Below, piece after piece: positions 10,301 through 20,221 of a DNA stretch of 26,216 nucleotides. The number at the start of each line of letters is the position of its first letter. Position 1 is the first letter of the stretch. A program made the position numbers and the translations under genes. Source of the stretch: Jimgerdemannia flammicorona (taxonomy: Eukaryota; Mucoromycota; Endogonomycetes; Endogonales; Endogonaceae); assembly GCA_003990745.1 (NCBI GenBank), contig RBNI01000865.1:1-26216 (forward strand), written 5' to 3'. The notes under the pieces are model-generated. The model worked only from the letters and a program-made list of their open reading frames with translations. It had not been told where the DNA came from and ran no database searches.

Positions 10301-10835
10301 TGATGTTGTCATACCCTATCAACCCATCCCATATCTCTCTCAACCTGAAGCCATTATGAGAGACCTGCAGATATAGCTATACTAACTCCACCATCAGATC
10401 TATCTAATATCCTGTCATGTACTCTCTCCAGAATGTTCAGCCCAACTTCATCTCAGTCTCCCCAAGCCAGCCAACCCTCCACCCATTGGTTTCACTCTCT
10501 ACCAACTGCTGGCAGATAAGCAGAGCCTACCACTAGCCCATCTCCAGCTTCTCCTTTTAATTTCCCCCAAACCAATTGATCACTATATATGTACCTCAAC
10601 CTCCATCAGCTCACCTCTCTCCAAGCCAATCAAAATGCCTACCTGCTTATTTCAACCTATACTTCCATACTATTCTCTGCTCCTATCCTCATAATCTTGC
10701 TCCCTATAGACTCAAATATCCTACAGAAATACCACATCATACTGCCTAACCTTCAGCTAATAAAATAGATGCCTTTGTTTCATTTTATCATGCAAACCAT
10801 TGATGTTTAATGATAAGATGCATAGACTGTTCATT
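7350..10835 (-). pseudogene. LINE-A ORF2: endonuclease and reverse transcriptase, broken
   Basis: Order on the minus strand: the endonuclease start with SLNINGLHDK near 10830; the endonuclease continues to about 10200 (GTRIDWIL); RT motif A region FLDQEKAYNR near 9040-9005; and RT motif C read as FADN at 8730-8719, where an active enzyme has FADD. The catalytic second Asp is thus lost by one G to A change. Many TAG stops interrupt the frame. The last part (about 8000-7350) matches LINE-E. Confidence 0.75.
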
Positions 10836-10849
10836 ATCATGAATAAAAA

Positions 10850-12753
10850 TTTTTAAAGCTCTACTGGAATCACCACTATCTTTTCAGCCTGACTATAGAT
10901 TATTTCCTTCCATTTCTTACAGATGGCTCTCTAGATACAGGCTCCATTCACACTGCTGCAGAAGATATCCACTCACTCAGATGCTACCTTCCTGATGTCA
11001 GCCATATAGTCCTCATCTATCTCATATCCTTCATTATCTAGAAGTGCTGCTACCATCGCCATTACTAACTTTGGCCCCTATAATGCCACATTGAGAAACC
11101 CTTCCCAGGTCTCCTGAGATCTATTAAATATATCTACCTCCTTGATATTCTCCTCCACAAGTTCCTCAAGCACCACTTGATACTAGTCATCAGCTATCAT
11201 TACCAGGGGCCCAAGAGTGGCTGGCCTTAGAGTCCTACTCAACTCCTGTAGCATCTCTCTATCTGCTGACACATCAGAGGTCACATCTACCAGGTCATCC
11301 TCCTCTGCACCCTTCTTCAGCTGCACTACTTTGCCTGCCTCTGGACATTTCCAGTAAATATTTACTACTCCTGCCATATGAATATCCTCTAACTGAGTCT
11401 CTGGCACTACCTCAATAACCTCTTCAAAACCCCCTACATTTACCTCCTCCTTATCAGCCCACTTCTCCTTCACTAGCACATAAGCTGAGTTCTCCCCACC
11501 TCTCAGTTATAAAAAGGACACCTCAACCATCTCCATCTCTTCCATCTGACTCTTGGCCATCTCTGTCCTTTCTTCTTCCTCTACTTTTGAGCCCTAGAGG
11601 ACTGTCTGCAGGTGCTCCCAGTTCACCCTCCACCACCTCTTCCTCCTCCCATCTGTTGGAATCCAGATCCAGTCCTTGGCAAACTCCTCTCATCTTCTCT
11701 TCCACAATTCCTTCATGGCCTCTCTCTCCTCTAGGGCAAGCAGCCATTCCTCCTCCTCCTATTCAGAACCATTCCTTCTCCACACCTTGCACTTCTACCC
11801 TCTGATATGAATTACTTCTGGCCAGTCCCTCTCTAGCCCCATGGCCTTCTTGCCTTCTAGCCTCACTATCATCTCACAGTTGCCATTCCTCAGCTTAGTC
11901 CCCTCTCAGAATATAAACCCAAAGTCAACCATCTCACTGAAAGCCCCCAGTACCTCTACTACAATCTCCTTAGTCTCCTATCTCTCCAACATCAGCAGCC
12001 CCTCAATCACTAGGCATACAGTATGCAGATCCCACCTAAGACACCTCACTATATCAATCTTGATATTTTTGATGATCAGCTCTTTCTCCAAGGCTTTCAC
12101 CATCTCCTCCTCCTCCATAAATCCTATCTCAACCACCTTGGCCAATGGGATAAACTTCAGAGACTCTACACCAGCAACCTCCTCTCTCACTAGTCATAAG
12201 ACCTCTCTGGCCAACATTCTCAGCCCAAAAAAATTCACTGAGATAGCTCACATTGATACACCACTAGTTCACCAGAGCCTGCCACTATCATAGCCTTCCT
12301 CTTGTTCTCAGAAACTCCAGCTATCACTCCTCTAGCTACTGTATGCTCACCAGTATTCCCTCCATCAGCCACTGTATGCTCACCAGCATTCCCCCCACTA
12401 GCCACTAACTCAGTCCCAGGAATATCAGTCCCAACTATTATATTTCTAGACCCCTGGCCCCTGGCAGATACCTGACCCATCACCTGACCAGTCACCTGGC
12501 CAGTCACCTGACTCCTACCCCTGTCAACACTATATCCCCCCTGCCCTACCTCTGTGGACCTAGTAGCTGCTCATCTGCCCCCTACTACTATATGCCAACT
12601 CTCAATATCAGCTGGCCTTCCCTGACTACTTACTCCTCTAGCTCCTCCAGCCCCAGCACCAGCTCCAGCTGCTGCCACAAAACTCTTAGGAAGATCCAGG
12701 CCAGGCCTCCTCCTCTCCAGGTACTCTAAGCTTGATGAACTTTGGGTTGCCAT
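10850..12753 (-). pseudogene. LINE-A ORF1, broken
   Basis: It starts with ATG at 12753 (MATQSSSSLEYLERRRPGLD), followed by an Ala/Gly-rich segment (AAAGAGAGAGGARG). The region at 12190-11978 (VEIGFMEEEEMVKALEKE, then VRCLRWD) aligns with VEVGFEKEGPLDEAMKTG and VRCLRWD of LINE-D ORF1, but in another frame than the start, so there is at least one frameshift besides the stops. A Gly/Gln repeat (GQVTGQVMGQV) lies at 12500-12470. Confidence 0.65.
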
Positions 12754-12933
12754 ATCATGAAAACTTGACAGATTTTGATAAAACTTATTGTGAGTTATTG
12801 CCAGACTTCTGCTACACCTAGTACACTAGTATAGATGAAGTAAAAACTTGAAAATATATTGCTTTTTGCAAAAAGATACCCATGTAACTTAGCTCACTTT
12901 ATGTGGTTTCAGCAAAAGAAGTCCAATATCTGG
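12754..12933 (-). other. LINE-A 5' untranslated region
   Basis: About 180 bp of AT-rich sequence between the inferred 5' end of LINE-A and its ORF1 ATG. It holds no ORF and is not similar to the 5' end of LINE-D. An internal promoter is expected here in this type of element but I see no specific site. Confidence 0.45.
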
Positions 12934-13130
12934 TATCTATAAAGCTCACCCTCCCAATTCTCTGTCCTCCAATACTGCTTCCTTCTCTTCTATATTCTTC
13001 TACCAATAGGCCCCTCATACTTCCCCCTAAATCAGAACCTCTTCCTAAATATTACTAGTCAAATATACTTAGGCCCCTCTGCCCAATATATATCTTGAAA
13101 TACTCATCACTTATCATATTACTAGTATCA
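12934..13130 (-). mobile_element. LINE-B 5' remnant (past the LINE-A insertion) with target duplication
   Basis: The first 13 bp (TATCTATAAAGCT) repeat 7117-7129. The sequence then resembles the complement of the LINE-D ORF1 N-terminal region (pyrimidine-rich, AAAGCTC followed by CCACC and CCTC blocks), in line with LINE-B sequence resuming after LINE-A. The end near 13130 is approximate. Confidence 0.5.
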
Positions 13131-13798
13131 TTTTTCCAAAATCTATATTGTGAGTATTGTTAAAAGGTTATATAACCTGAATATTACTAGAGAAAGAATG
13201 ATAAAGGTGAGACTCAATAGAGTGTTATAATATAGAGATGGGATAGGTTTCTATTAAGTGATATATTACTAATAGATTTTAATATTAATAAGAATATTAA
13301 GTATTAGTAGAGAGTGGGTCAGGATCTGTAGTCTGTAAGCTGATAGATAGTAGGCATTAGTAAGGCTTAAGACTAGACTGGAGTCTAGTCCTAAACTACT
13401 AAGGTATGATAATTGCTTTCTCCTAAGTTTTAGATAATATAGTAATATATTGTGAGAAGGAATATTATATTGAACTTTTGGTCAGAATATTTGATAGTGG
13501 GTAGTAGTTTTGAGTATAAGAACTGCTTTAATATAAGATAGAAAAAGAGGATTATATAGATGTCTGAATATTGGCTAAGAGAGTATAAAATACTTAGTAA
13601 CTTCTGAAGAGAGATTATAGATTGTCTGGAAGATAGTATATTAGTATGAGAGAGAGTAGATGAAGAGATTTAAAAGAGTAATTGATAGAGTGTATTGATA
13701 ATGAGTGACTTACTATTGAGTAAGTAATGATGATATATAGGTAGAGTTGACTAAATACTAGCTGTATGTATTTGAGAATGAAAAGAGGATAATCTTGA
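13131..13798 (+). mobile_element. LINE-C, 3' part of ORF2, left segment
   Basis: This AT-rich stretch aligns with LINE-D 18780-19350. GAATATTGGCTAAGAGAGT matches LINE-D near 19142, and the CTTTCTCCTAAGTTTTAGAT block matches LINE-D near 18993. Differences are mainly TG to TA. It is cut at 13798 by LINE-D and continues at 19681. No frame is open. Confidence 0.75.
13785..13798. repeat. Left target site duplication of LINE-D
   Basis: GAGGATAATCTTGA, identical to 19667-19680. Four A before it also match the poly(A) end, so the true length is 14-18 bp. Confidence 0.95.
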
Positions 13799-13867
13799 CA
13801 CAATTCACATTACACAAAACTTCAAGCAACAGTTTTCAACACAACTAGGAGATAAGGTACTATCGAC

Positions 13868-14065
13868 ATGTCTTCAAACAAGAGTTCTGATAGATGTACT
13901 GGGTCGGGGGTGCTGGGGCCTTTGGCTGGTAGAAAGTGGGGAGGAGTTATGGCCTGGGGATGGGGGCCTTTGGAGGGTCGAAGGGTGGCAAGGGTTCTGG
14001 AGGAGAGCCAGTGTCAGGTGGGAATAGAGGGTGGACTGGCCCTGCGAGCTTTGCTGATAAGGTGA
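13868..14065 (+). other. LINE-D ORF1 N-terminal segment, out of frame with the rest
   Basis: An ATG at 13868 opens MSSNKSSDRCTGSGVLGPLA, a plausible LINE ORF1 start near the 5' end of the element. This frame runs to 14065 and overlaps the long ORF1 frame, which is itself closed by TAG at 13930-13932. A one-base shift somewhere between 13933 and 14065 would be needed to connect them, so an indel probably removed the native start of ORF1. Confidence 0.45.
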
Positions 14066-15840
14066 AGGGGAGTGGATGGCCAGTTGGCAACAGGGCTGGT
14101 GCTGCTGTGGGGAAGAGCAAGACGAGCCTTGGGAGGGGGGGAGGTCCTCAGGCTGTGAGTATGAGCATAGGGTCTGGAGGTGCTGTGGCTGGGGGCAGGA
14201 CTGCTGATGGAGGCATGATGGGAAATCAAGAAAAAAAAAGAGATGTGATGGCTGATGGTGGAGTAGGGCTGGGGCTACCGATTCAGAAGGGGGACCTAGC
14301 TGATAGTGTAACGGGACTGGTGGTGGCACCATTACTCAAGAAGTCAGTTTTGGAGTTCGCGGCTACCTTGTGCTTCTGGGGCTTGGCGGTGATGGCCAGG
14401 ATGGTTCTGGGGCTTATCTCGCAGCAGGTGGCTGGGGTAGCCTCAGTGAAGTTCCTGAAGGGGCTGGAGGGGGTGGAGGTGGGCTTTGAGAAGGAGGGCC
14501 CACTGGATGAGGCAATGAAGACTGGAGTTGTGATTGGTGAAGTGGCGGTCCCTATGGTGAGGTGCCTCAGGTGGGACCCCAGGGTGGTACAACTGCTAGT
14601 CAAAGGGGTACTGATGGTGATGAAGGTTGAGACTAAGAGGAGGGTTGAGGAGGTGGTGGCTGAGTATAGCAATGTTGTGGATATTAGATTCAGGGTGTGG
14701 GAGGGGACAACGATCAGAACAGGTGACATGGATGTCAGGATTAGACTGACAGGACAGGAGGCCATGGGAAAGGTGAGTGACTGGCTCTCGGTATTGATGT
14801 GGGGTGCTATCATCTGTAGGGTATCGAGGGTGAAGGGGAGCGAAGAGAAGGAGGAGGACTTATTGGAGGCGCTGGAGGAGTTGAGTGGTGCAGTGGAAAG
14901 GAGGGCAAAGGCCTGGAAGCTCTTTGAGGAGTCGACGCATTTGGAGGTTGTGGAGGGGAAGTATATCCACATGAATAAGAGGCAGTGGGAGCAGATACAG
15001 GGGTGTAGGAGGCAGAGGGAGCTTCTGGCAAGTATGATGGCAGAGGTGAAGACGAAGGCAGTTGGAGTTGAGGTATCTGGGGGCGTCGATGCCAGTGTCT
15101 GGGCTGGTAATAGAGGAGGGGAGGTGGAGGCAGGCAAGGAAGAGGCTGGGAAGGTACTGGCCAAGGACCCCTATGCTGATGGCACATTTGAGGTCTGGGA
15201 ACAGGAATTGGATATCACTCCCCCTCCTCTCATCAGGAGGGGCCTGGTGGTGAAGAGAAGGACAACAGAGGATGTGGTGATGAAGGGGGCCCAGCAGGTG
15301 TGCTTTGGGGTCCCGGATGTGGAGAAAGAGGGCCAGATAGTGGCGGCTGGCAAGGATGAGCTGGTGGATGTCCCTGAGGAGGGATGGGATGAGGTCACCA
15401 GTGTAGGTGTGGACACCACGATGTTGGATACAGGACAGCTGGTGATCCCAAGAGGGAAGGAGGTGGGGAATTTGCTGTGGATGAGCAAGGTGATGGATAA
15501 CCTTGCAGCAGATACATTGGGAGAGGTGGACCTGTGGGCAATGCCTGAGGAGCATTGGGAATGGATTCTACATGGCAAGGGTGTAGTGGAGGCGCTGAGG
15601 GGGGAGATTCTTATGATCTTCCTAGAGGAGGAGGGTTATGAGGTTGATGAGGTGAGGAAGACAGAGCTGGTGGTGGTTGCAGGTGAGAGGGCAGCCTACT
15701 GTTGGGCAGAGCATCATGGTTTGCAGTTCTGGAGGGAGGCTTGTCTGGAGTATAGGGAGGACTTTGAGGAGAGAGAAGATGGGGCAATGGTAGAACTTCT
15801 GGAAGGGCTGGAGGCATGGGAAGCTGGGGAAAGGGAGTGA
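13960..15840 (+). CDS. LINE-D ORF1 protein (nucleic-acid-binding type), open frame of 626 aa
   Basis: This frame has no stop over 626 codons from the first ATG (13960) to TGA (15838-15840). The N-terminal 100 residues are Gly/Ser/Lys-rich and basic, as expected for RNA binding. The middle (about residues 120-270: PLLKKSVLEFAATL, KFLKGLEGVEVGFEKE, VRCLRWDP) is conserved in the broken LINE-A and LINE-B copies and is probably the core domain. The C-terminal half is acidic with coiled-coil-like Glu-rich stretches (EEKEEDLLEALEELSGAVER) and a second globular region. LINE ORF1 proteins coat their own RNA and help bring it to the target. I see no CCHC knuckle. The native N-terminus may start at 13868 in another frame. 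Long minus-strand ORFs here are shadows. Confidence 0.7.
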   Translation: MGAFGGSKGGKGSGGEPVSGGNRGWTGPASFADKVKGSGWPVGNRAGAAVGKSKTSLGRGGGPQAVSMSIGSGGAVAGGRTADGGMMGNQEKKRDVMADGGVGLGLPIQKGDLADSVTGLVVAPLLKKSVLEFAATLCFWGLAVMARMVLGLISQQVAGVASVKFLKGLEGVEVGFEKEGPLDEAMKTGVVIGEVAVPMVRCLRWDPRVVQLLVKGVLMVMKVETKRRVEEVVAEYSNVVDIRFRVWEGTTIRTGDMDVRIRLTGQEAMGKVSDWLSVLMWGAIICRVSRVKGSEEKEEDLLEALEELSGAVERRAKAWKLFEESTHLEVVEGKYIHMNKRQWEQIQGCRRQRELLASMMAEVKTKAVGVEVSGGVDASVWAGNRGGEVEAGKEEAGKVLAKDPYADGTFEVWEQELDITPPPLIRRGLVVKRRTTEDVVMKGAQQVCFGVPDVEKEGQIVAAGKDELVDVPEEGWDEVTSVGVDTTMLDTGQLVIPRGKEVGNLLWMSKVMDNLAADTLGEVDLWAMPEEHWEWILHGKGVVEALRGEILMIFLEEEGYEVDEVRKTELVVVAGERAAYCWAEHHGLQFWREACLEYREDFEEREDGAMVELLEGLEAWEAGERE

Positions 15841-15896
15841 GCTGCTGAACATGAATTGGACTTAGTGCAGGAGGAGTGGAATGCGGACTTGTAGAG

Positions 15897-18800
15897 ATGA
15901 GATCATTATCTAACATTATTCCTATGAATAGTACAACTACCATTTTCTCTTTGAATGTGAATGGGTTGCAGGACTCTGGATGGTGTAAGAACATTTTTAC
16001 TTAGCTCAAGAGATTGGAGGCAGACCTCTTTTTACTGCAGGATGTGAGGTGTGAGGAGGAGGATGATAGGGTGGAGTAGACTAGGGAATGGGGTGGGGCC
16101 ACTGCTTGGTTTGGAAAAGTGGCAATTCTGGTGAGGAAGGGTAGAGGGGACTTGGCGAGGATCAGGAGCTGGGGTGATCACTTGGTCTGGGGAGATTGGC
16201 AGAGGCCGGGGTGGGAGTCAGTGAGAGTTGGCTCTTGCTACTGCCCTGCAGTTAGGGGTGAGAGAACTGCATAGATCGAGGAGCTGATGGAGGAGGGTAT
16301 TCTCTTGGAGGAAGGGGTTGATGTACTGGGGGGGGACTTTAATATGGTTCAGGACCAGCATCTAGATAGGACTGATGGAGGGAGGAGTGCAGGGGAGAGA
16401 AGTGGAGGGCTGGGTGTGTGGGAGGAGGTGGAGAGGTTGAGCTCCTTGAGGGATATGGGCAGAATGTGGTGGGGCAATACCAGGGTCTATACACATTGAG
16501 TGAATGGCTTAGGTACCAGGATTGACTGGATTCTGACAGCTGAGTATTGGGGTTCCAATGTTTGGAAGTCATTAGAGGTGAAGTGGTACCCATGGTCTGA
16601 CCACTGGAGACTGTTGGGGCAGGGGCAGTTTGGGGGGAGTGGAGATGGACCTGGACATTGGCACCTTAACTCCTCTCTGCTGGCCAAGAAGGGGTTGTGG
16701 AACTCATGGGTGGAGGACATTCAGGCAAAGATTGTTGTATGGAGGCATGAGGGTTTGTTTGTGGATATCTGTTGGAAACATTTGAAAGAGGCTGTGAGGG
16801 TCTATTGGAGAGGAGCCAGTAGGGAGGCTGGGAGGTGGAGGAGAGAGCACACAAGATATGCTTCCAATAGGCTGCGGAGACTGCAATTGGATTGGGCAGA
16901 TCTGCTCACTTCTGATAGAGTGGAGGACTGGAGGATAGAGAGGGTGAAATTGGAGATAGTGGAACTACAACAGGTATTGCAAGATGAGGAAGAGACTCAT
17001 ATGCAAGGTATGGCTGCTAGGCTATGATGGCAGGGGCTTGAGGAGGGTGAGCAGCCTATTAGGTACTTATCAAGACTCCTCAATGCTAGGAGAGTGCAGC
17101 ATAGGTGGGATGGGGTCCTGGATGCTGATGGGGACATGGTGCATGGCACACAATGGATCCTAGGAGTTTTGAAGGAGTGATGGCAGGGTTTGTAGAGTGA
17201 GAAAGAAGGGGGTGCAGATGAGGCAGCGATTGCTGATACACTGGAGGAGTGGAGGCTACTGTAAGTAGTTAAATTAGGTGACTTGATCTTACTGGTGCAA
17301 GGAGAGGAGATCCAGAGTGTCCTTGCAGCAACTAAACTTGGAACATCACCAGGGGAGGATGGATTGCCATAGGACTTCTGGAAAAAGATGATGGAGGTCC
17401 CCGGAGTTTTGGGTGAGATGACTGCCCTCTGTGACCATGTTATTCAGAGGGGTGAGTAGGTTGGAGAGCAAGACCTTGGGCTGGTAGCCTTATTGTACAA
17501 AGATAAAGGGAGAAGGGAGGACTGGAAGAATTGGAGGCTGATTATGCTTCTGGATATGAACAGGAAAATGGTGACTAAGGTGATCATTGCTAGGCTGCAG
17601 AAAGTTGCCCAAGGAGTGCTGGGGGAGGAGCAGCGGGACTTTGTTGGGGGCAGGCTTATAAGAGATGGGACTGCATGAGTTCATGGTGTCATTGAAGGGG
17701 CCCAGGCCTGTGGACTTGATGGAAGGTTGGTTTTCTTGGACCAGGAGAAGGCATATGACCGGGTGTGGCAGGTTTGGCTGAGCAGAGTGTTGGATCAAAT
17801 TGGTATTCCTCCAAGATTTCGGGCCTCTATGTTGAGTCTGCTGGGGAGCAGTTGGGCAGTGCTGATGTGTAATGGACACCATGGTCTGGTGTTTTCCTTA
17901 GGAAGAGGAGTTCCTCAGGAGAATCCTTTGTCCCCTATTCTCTATGCCCTTTCACTGGAGCCATTGATGGATAGGATTTGCCGAAAGATGGTAGGGCTCT
18001 CTATATATGATATAGTGTGGAAGGTGGGGGCCTTTGCTGATGATATGGTGGTTGGACTTGGGTCTGTGGCAGATGTCGAGGCGCTTAAGGAGACAGTGGA
18101 TTGGTATGAGGCTCACTTGGGGGCAAAGCTCAATTGGAATAAGTATGAGATAATGGTGCTAGAGAATGGGCTAGTGGGTGGGGACGTCATTGGAACAATT
18201 GTCCCTACTGGTGAGGTGGTGCAGTATCTGGGCATCTTCCTCTCTGTGTATGGCTCAGTCCTGCCTCAAGTGTGGTGGGAGAGCTGAGTGACCATGTGGG
18301 GGGAGGCCCTTCAAGGTTGAGGAGGCTGCCATATCTCTCTGGTAGGGCGGGTGACAATACTGAATGTATATTGGTTCCCCAAGCTATGATACATAGCCTA
18401 TCACCTGAACTTTCCAGCGTGGGTGATGAAGAGGCTGATGAAAGTGGCTAGAGATTGGATTTGGGCAGGAAGGAGAGCCCAGGTCAGTTGGGATACTTTG
18501 GTGATACTGGTGGTCAGGGGGGGTCTAGGCCTTGTGGATTTCCCCAAGCGGTTGCACTGCTTGCAAGCCTGGTGGTTGAAGAGAGCTGCTGAACTGTAGG
18601 GCGGGGGTTGGGTGCCTCTGCTGCAAAAGGTGTGGGAGATGAGATCCTCCCCTCGAGGGTCCTCTGGAGATCTGCTCTCTATGGTGGGGCTGAATAGTGC
18701 TTGGCAGCTGCAATTCAAGGGCTTTTGGTGGGGAGTGGTAGAGAGAGTACACAGAATTGGCCTGTGTTGGCAGGGCAATGAGGGGGAGGTGATATGGGGG

Positions 18801-19380
18801 CCCGATATGTGGAGTTGGGATAGGCTGCTCCTGGGGAGTGCCCTACTTGCAACATTTGATATTGAGGATGGAGTGGAGTGTCAGCAGGGTCTTGGCCTAG
18901 ATCTTTGGCCAAGTGGCTGGCAGGCAGCAGAGATCGGCGAGGAGTGGGACTGGGTGGGTATCTGGTCTTGGAGTGCTGAGGTGTGATGGTGGCTTCCTCC
19001 TAAATACTGGGTGGTATGGTGGTGGGTACTGTAGAGGAATGTTATGTTGAATTTCTATACTGGACATCTGGTGGATGGTGGCCACTTTGAGTGTGAGGAG
19101 TGTTACAATATAGGGCAGACTGGGGGTCTGGTATAGATACTGGAATATTGGCTAGGAGAGTGTGAGATATTGGGGGACTTTTGGATAGTATTCAGGAATA
19201 GACTGGGTGTAGAGCAGAGACCAGTTGGTGTGGGGGGCTGCTGGGATGACTTGAAATCTCGGCTAGTGGAGGGGGTGGGTGATAGTTGGCTCACTGTAGA
19301 ATGGGTGTTAGCAGTGTGGGTAGGACTGGTGGGTCATTAGCTCTTTGTATTTGAGGAGAGGCGGCAGATAGGATGCAGAA
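15897..19380 (+). pseudogene. LINE-D ORF2: endonuclease-reverse transcriptase with in-frame stops
   Basis: From ATG at 15897 a single frame carries the whole protein to at least 18986 with no indel, broken by at least fourteen stops (TAG at 16002, 16077, 16272, 17193, 17370, 17457, 18597; TGA at 16497, 17025, 17178, 17676, 18285, 18984; TAA at 17262). Domains: endonuclease (SLNVNGL, LLQDVR, GGDFNMV at 16332, RIDWIL near 16515); reverse transcriptase with NWRLIMLLDMNRKMV (17535), FVGGRL, motif A LDQEKAYDR (Asp at 17739), motif B GVPQENPLSP (17907) and motif C FADD (18033); and a Cys-rich end (CEECYNIGQTGG near 19095). It would nick target DNA and copy the LINE RNA there. The catalytic residues are intact; only the stops inactivate it. 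Confidence 0.9.
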
Positions 19381-19666
19381 GAAGGTAGTATGGTGGGAGG
19401 AGTTGTTGGGGGATCTGCTGACTGGTTGGTGGGTTGGTTGGGGCCCTCGGGGGGGGCGACAGCACAGCTTGGTAACTAGGATCTGTGAGCAAAGTGGTGG
19501 GAGGGTCAGAATTATATTGGACAGAGTGAAATTTCATCAAATAAGAGTAGGGAGGGGGAGCCTCCCCCAGGGGATCAGTTAGGGATTAGGATCAATGTAC
19601 CTTTATAGGATAGATGGGTTAATAAAGGATGGAGTCCAAGTGACTATAAAAAAAAAAAAAAAAAAA
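19381..19666 (+). other. LINE-D 3' UTR and poly(A) tail
   Basis: The G-rich 3' end includes TAACTAGGATCTGTGAGCAA near 19471, a block also found at 26130 in LINE-F. It ends with GGAGTCCAAGTGACTATA and 19 A (19648-19666). The same terminal block precedes the tails of the micro-insertion, LINE-C and LINE-E, and is probably what the reverse transcriptase recognises. Confidence 0.75.
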
Positions 19667-19680
19667 GAGGATAATCTTGA
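19667..19680. repeat. Right target site duplication of LINE-D
   Basis: GAGGATAATCTTGA, perfect copy of 13785-13798. Confidence 0.95.
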
Positions 19681-19982
19681 GAAAAAAAGTAATAAAATAA
19701 AAAAAGCTAATAGTAGATATTCTGTCCAGCTGGTGAAAAGAGTGAAGCTCTCAAAAAAGTTACTGTCAATACTTAGTAAAAACTATTTATAAGAATAATA
19801 GATAGATTACTATAGTTAATAGTATAATTATTTTTGAGAAAGTAAGAATAAAGAGAAAAAAGTATATTAAAATGAAGTAAAGTAAAATAGATTGGGTTGA
19901 AGCTACCAATGTAATATAAGGACCATGTATTTTTTATAGACTAGTTAATAAAATAAGTCTAAGTAACTATTAAAAAAAAAAA
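19681..19982 (+). mobile_element. LINE-C, right segment: end of ORF2, 3' UTR and tail
   Basis: This is the continuation of the LINE-C copy interrupted by LINE-D. It is A-rich and strongly mutated, but ends with GTCTAAGTAACTATT and 11 A (19972-19982), the mutated counterpart of the LINE-D terminal block. The changes are again TG to TA and CC to CT type. Confidence 0.7.
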
Positions 19983-20221
19983 GTAGTTTAACAATAAGTA
20001 GAATCTATTATATGGAACATACTACCGAATCTTTGACATAAAGTCACCCAGATCTCGGCAACTAAATTCCTCACTGATTTATTAGTTCTTTAGTAGAAAT
20101 TAAAATCAGACATGTTACTCTATTGCCAAAAGAAAAAAAAAGTTAAAAATCCTGCTATACAGATATGAAATTTGAGAATATATATATTACAGCACAAGAC
20201 ATTGTATAGTAGTAAAGTTGT
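19983..20221. other. Region downstream of the Crinkler-like gene
   Basis: AT-rich, with no ORF and no repeat that I recognise. It holds the presumed 3' UTR of the minus-strand gene ending at 20222. I see no clear canonical AATAAA on that strand close to the stop. Confidence 0.5.

Larger units (their letters stand above)
7129..12933 (-). mobile_element. LINE-A: full-length, heavily mutated Tad1-like LINE
   Basis: It reads right to left from about 12933 to a poly(A) tail seen as 14 T at 7129-7142, 5805 bp in all, close to the 5868 bp of complete LINE-D. It holds both ORFs and is flanked by a near-perfect duplication (7117-7129 and 12934-12946). It lies inside LINE-B ORF1, whose sequence resumes past 12934. 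Its 3' end is closest to LINE-E at 23402. Its 5' region does not resemble that of LINE-D, so it is a different subfamily. Only a few CpGs remain (for example near 8939 and 11057). Confidence 0.8.
13799..19666 (+). mobile_element. LINE-D: complete 5.87-kb Tad1-like LINE
   Basis: Both ends are fixed by the perfect 14-bp duplication (13785-13798, 19667-19680). Order: a 5' leader of about 70 bp, ORF1, a 56-bp gap, ORF2 (endonuclease, reverse transcriptase, Cys-rich C-terminus), a 3' UTR, and 19 A at 19648-19666. Base use is G-rich on the coding strand with dozens of CpGs, in contrast to LINE-A, -B and -C. It sits inside LINE-C, so it is younger. ORF1 is open, ORF2 carries stops only. It cannot move on its own in the present state. 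Confidence 0.93.

Noticed and set aside
14283..15555. Long minus-strand ORFs (up to 293 codons) opposite LINE-D ORF1
   Set aside because: They are low-complexity Ser/Pro/Thr/Leu products, as expected from the complement of a G-rich coding frame, with no domain; the plus strand aligns with other LINE ORF1 copies.
15897..19380. Reassigned stop codons in LINE-D ORF2
   Set aside because: TAG, TGA and TAA all occur as interruptions, ORF1 and the CRN-like gene use normal stops, and older copies show the same positions mutated by TG to TA or CA to TA change. Decay explains it.
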